Shown here in pieces: positions 63,081 to 64,000 of a stretch of 64,000 nucleotides of DNA. The position numbers and the translations under genes are program-made. The number at the start of each line of letters is the position of its first letter. Position 1 is the stretch's first letter. The DNA comes from Mycobacterium sp. 852013-50091_SCH5140682 (GTDB lineage: Bacteria; Actinomycetota; Actinomycetes; Mycobacteriales; Mycobacteriaceae), in the NCBI RefSeq assembly GCF_001665685.1, contig NZ_LZTB01000104.1, positions 112,482 through 176,481 on the forward strand, given 5' to 3'. The notes below the pieces were generated by a model. That model was not told the origin of the DNA, made no database searches, and saw nothing but the letters and a program-made list of their open reading frames with translations.

Positions 63081-63878
63081 TCACGGATGGAGGTTCCACT
63101 GCCCACAATCCTGGGCCAGGACATCGTTGACGTCGACCGAGAGTCCGCCGACCGCCGGGCCTGGATTCGAGGCCGTGCTCACCACCCGCTGGTAGAGAAC
63201 CGCGCCAGGGTATATCTTCCCACCGGACCAGGAGCGTGTCTGCCAGGCCCACACGCGGCCGGGCGTGCTCGACCTTCCGATGACACCGTCGGCTGCGGCC
63301 CATTGGCACGGGTTGACCCCGGCATAGATGCCGGTGCGCTGCGGTCCGAGCACCGAGTTGATTCCACGAAACCACGGCAGTGCGACGCTGTTCCAGGTGT
63401 TGCGGTCGATGTCCTCGTCGACGCTGAAGAAGATCGGCGCACTCTGGCCACCACCTGCGGCGGTATGCAGCTGCCAGGCGGTGCGGGCGTCGGCGACGCC
63501 ACCGGCATACCCGCGCGTGAAGTCCGACGGTGCCGTGCTGCCCGGCTTGCCGTACTGGTAGTTGCTGACGATCACCAGCCCGGCGGCGGTCAGCGACTGG
63601 GCGTACGGAAGGGTGATCGGCTTGGCGCCGAAGGATGACCCAGGACGCGATGTCGAGACGTAGTTGATCACCCCGGAGTGGCCGGCGGCCCGGATATCCC
63701 GGGCCGGAATCTGGCGCGCGGCGAAGTCGATCAGTGTGGGCGCAGCCGCGGACGCTGTGGGTGTGCCGGCGCATGCTGATGCTGCGCTCAGGCCGACCAA
63801 CGCCGAGGCCACGGTGGCATAGCGGTCTGATATTGAATCGAAATCGACTCGCGAGGCTACAACAGTCTCAACCGTCAC
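63081..63878 (-). CDS. DUF1906 glycoside-hydrolase-like protein (Rv2525c type) with altered N-terminus
   Basis: A 265-residue protein with a DUF1906 domain from about residue 50: TLIDFAARQIPARDIRAAG, VINYVSTSRPGS, IFFSVDEDIDRN and QTGIYAG-like TGIYAGVNP. Rv2525c, the M. tuberculosis homologue, is a Tat-exported, cell-wall-linked protein. Here the signal region RYATVASALVGLSAASACAG is kept, but the preceding residues (MTVETVVASRVDFDSISD) lack the twin arginines. The 66 bases coding for that signal core are an exact inverted copy of bases 63924-63989. The N-terminus may have been changed by rearrangement. Confidence 0.85.
   Translation of the reverse strand: MTVETVVASRVDFDSISDRYATVASALVGLSAASACAGTPTASAAAPTLIDFAARQIPARDIRAAGHSGVINYVSTSRPGSSFGAKPITLPYAQSLTAAGLVIVSNYQYGKPGSTAPSDFTRGYAGGVADARTAWQLHTAAGGGQSAPIFFSVDEDIDRNTWNSVALPWFRGINSVLGPQRTGIYAGVNPCQWAAADGVIGRSSTPGRVWAWQTRSWSGGKIYPGAVLYQRVVSTASNPGPAVGGLSVDVNDVLAQDCGQWNLHP
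63759..63824 (-). repeat. Left arm of 66-bp perfect inverted repeat
   Basis: Exact reverse complement of 63924-63989, with a 99-base spacer. It codes for the signal-peptide core of the DUF1906 protein on the minus strand. Confidence 0.95.
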
Positions 63879-63896
63879 TTTGTTACCGTCGAGTCC

Positions 63897-64000
63897 GTGG
63901 AGGTTTCCCGGCGTGACGTGCTGCGCTATGCCACCGTGGCCTCGGCGTTGGTCGGCCTGAGCGCAGCATCAGCATGCGCCGGCACACCCCCTGCATCACC
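63897..64000 (+). CDS. Second DUF1906-type protein, 3' end outside window
   Basis: From GTG 63897 the frame runs off the window. The 34 visible residues are a Tat signal: VSRRDVLRYATVASALVG then LSAASACAG, with intact twin arginines, and a lipobox-like ASAC. The core is identical to that of the divergent gene at 63081, so this is probably an intact Rv2525c-like paralogue. Only 18 bases separate the two start codons, leaving no room for ordinary divergent promoters. Confidence 0.65.
   Translation, partial: MEVSRRDVLRYATVASALVGLSAASACAGTPPAS
63924..63989 (+). repeat. Right arm of 66-bp perfect inverted repeat
   Basis: Exact reverse complement of 63759-63824. The match stops abruptly at both ends. 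Confidence 0.95.

Overview
The window is high-GC DNA from a mycobacterium, most likely a rapidly growing Mycolicibacterium. Supporting evidence is two cyclopropane/mycolate methyltransferase homologues, a KasA/KasB-type ketosynthase, a DesA3-type desaturase, a rifampicin ADP-ribosyltransferase (Arr) close to the M. smegmatis form, an AAC(2')-type acetyltransferase, and many GTG starts. No rRNA, tRNA or CRISPR array was seen.

Left part (1-8500): the 3' end of an AAC(2')-type aminoglycoside acetyltransferase and a MraY paralogue outside any cell-division cluster; a short-chain dehydrogenase lacking the usual lysine; a TetR regulator divergent from a three-gene set (saccharopine-dehydrogenase-like oxidoreductase, M20 peptidase, alpha/beta hydrolase) with a perfect inverted-repeat operator between them; and an IS481-family transposase broken by one amber codon.

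Middle part (8500-38800): three copies of a tiny exported histidine-rich protein, each behind the same 14-bp palindrome and a tandem 10-bp repeat; an amino-acid permease; a patatin-like lipase; a galactose-use cluster (GH27 alpha-galactosidase, SSS symporter, galT-galK); a lipid cluster (desaturase, ketosynthase with the catalytic Cys replaced by Asp, two mycolate-type methyltransferases); a Mut7-C protein; a SNF2 helicase with a SWIM-finger partner; a vapBC pair with a frameshifted vapC; a branched-chain-amino-acid-type ABC operon; arr preceded by a rifamycin-associated element; and a Ser/Thr kinase gene with a frameshift.

Right part (about 39250-60070) is an accessory defence island with lower GC at its left end. 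Its core is DNA phosphorothioation: dndA divergent from dndBCDE plus a Dnd-associated methyltransferase. The usual dndFGH/dptFGH restriction genes are absent. Instead there are three candidate effector modules: a DUF262 protein with a degenerate DUF1524 domain coupled to an intact PIN-like nuclease; a DGQHR protein coupled to an HNH nuclease; and an operon of a sigma-region-4/alpha-CTD-like DNA-binding protein, a PLD-helicase, a 53-residue protein, a second DndD-like ATPase and a Dnd-associated protein 4 homologue. Sulfur marking by DndA-E would label self DNA, and the flanking modules would act on DNA according to that mark. This assignment of roles is inference from context.

The right edge (60245-64000) returns to high-GC genes: a SWIM protein, a conserved protein of unknown function and an Rv2525c-like DUF1906 protein whose 5' end forms a perfect 66-bp inverted repeat with a second, cut-off DUF1906-type gene.
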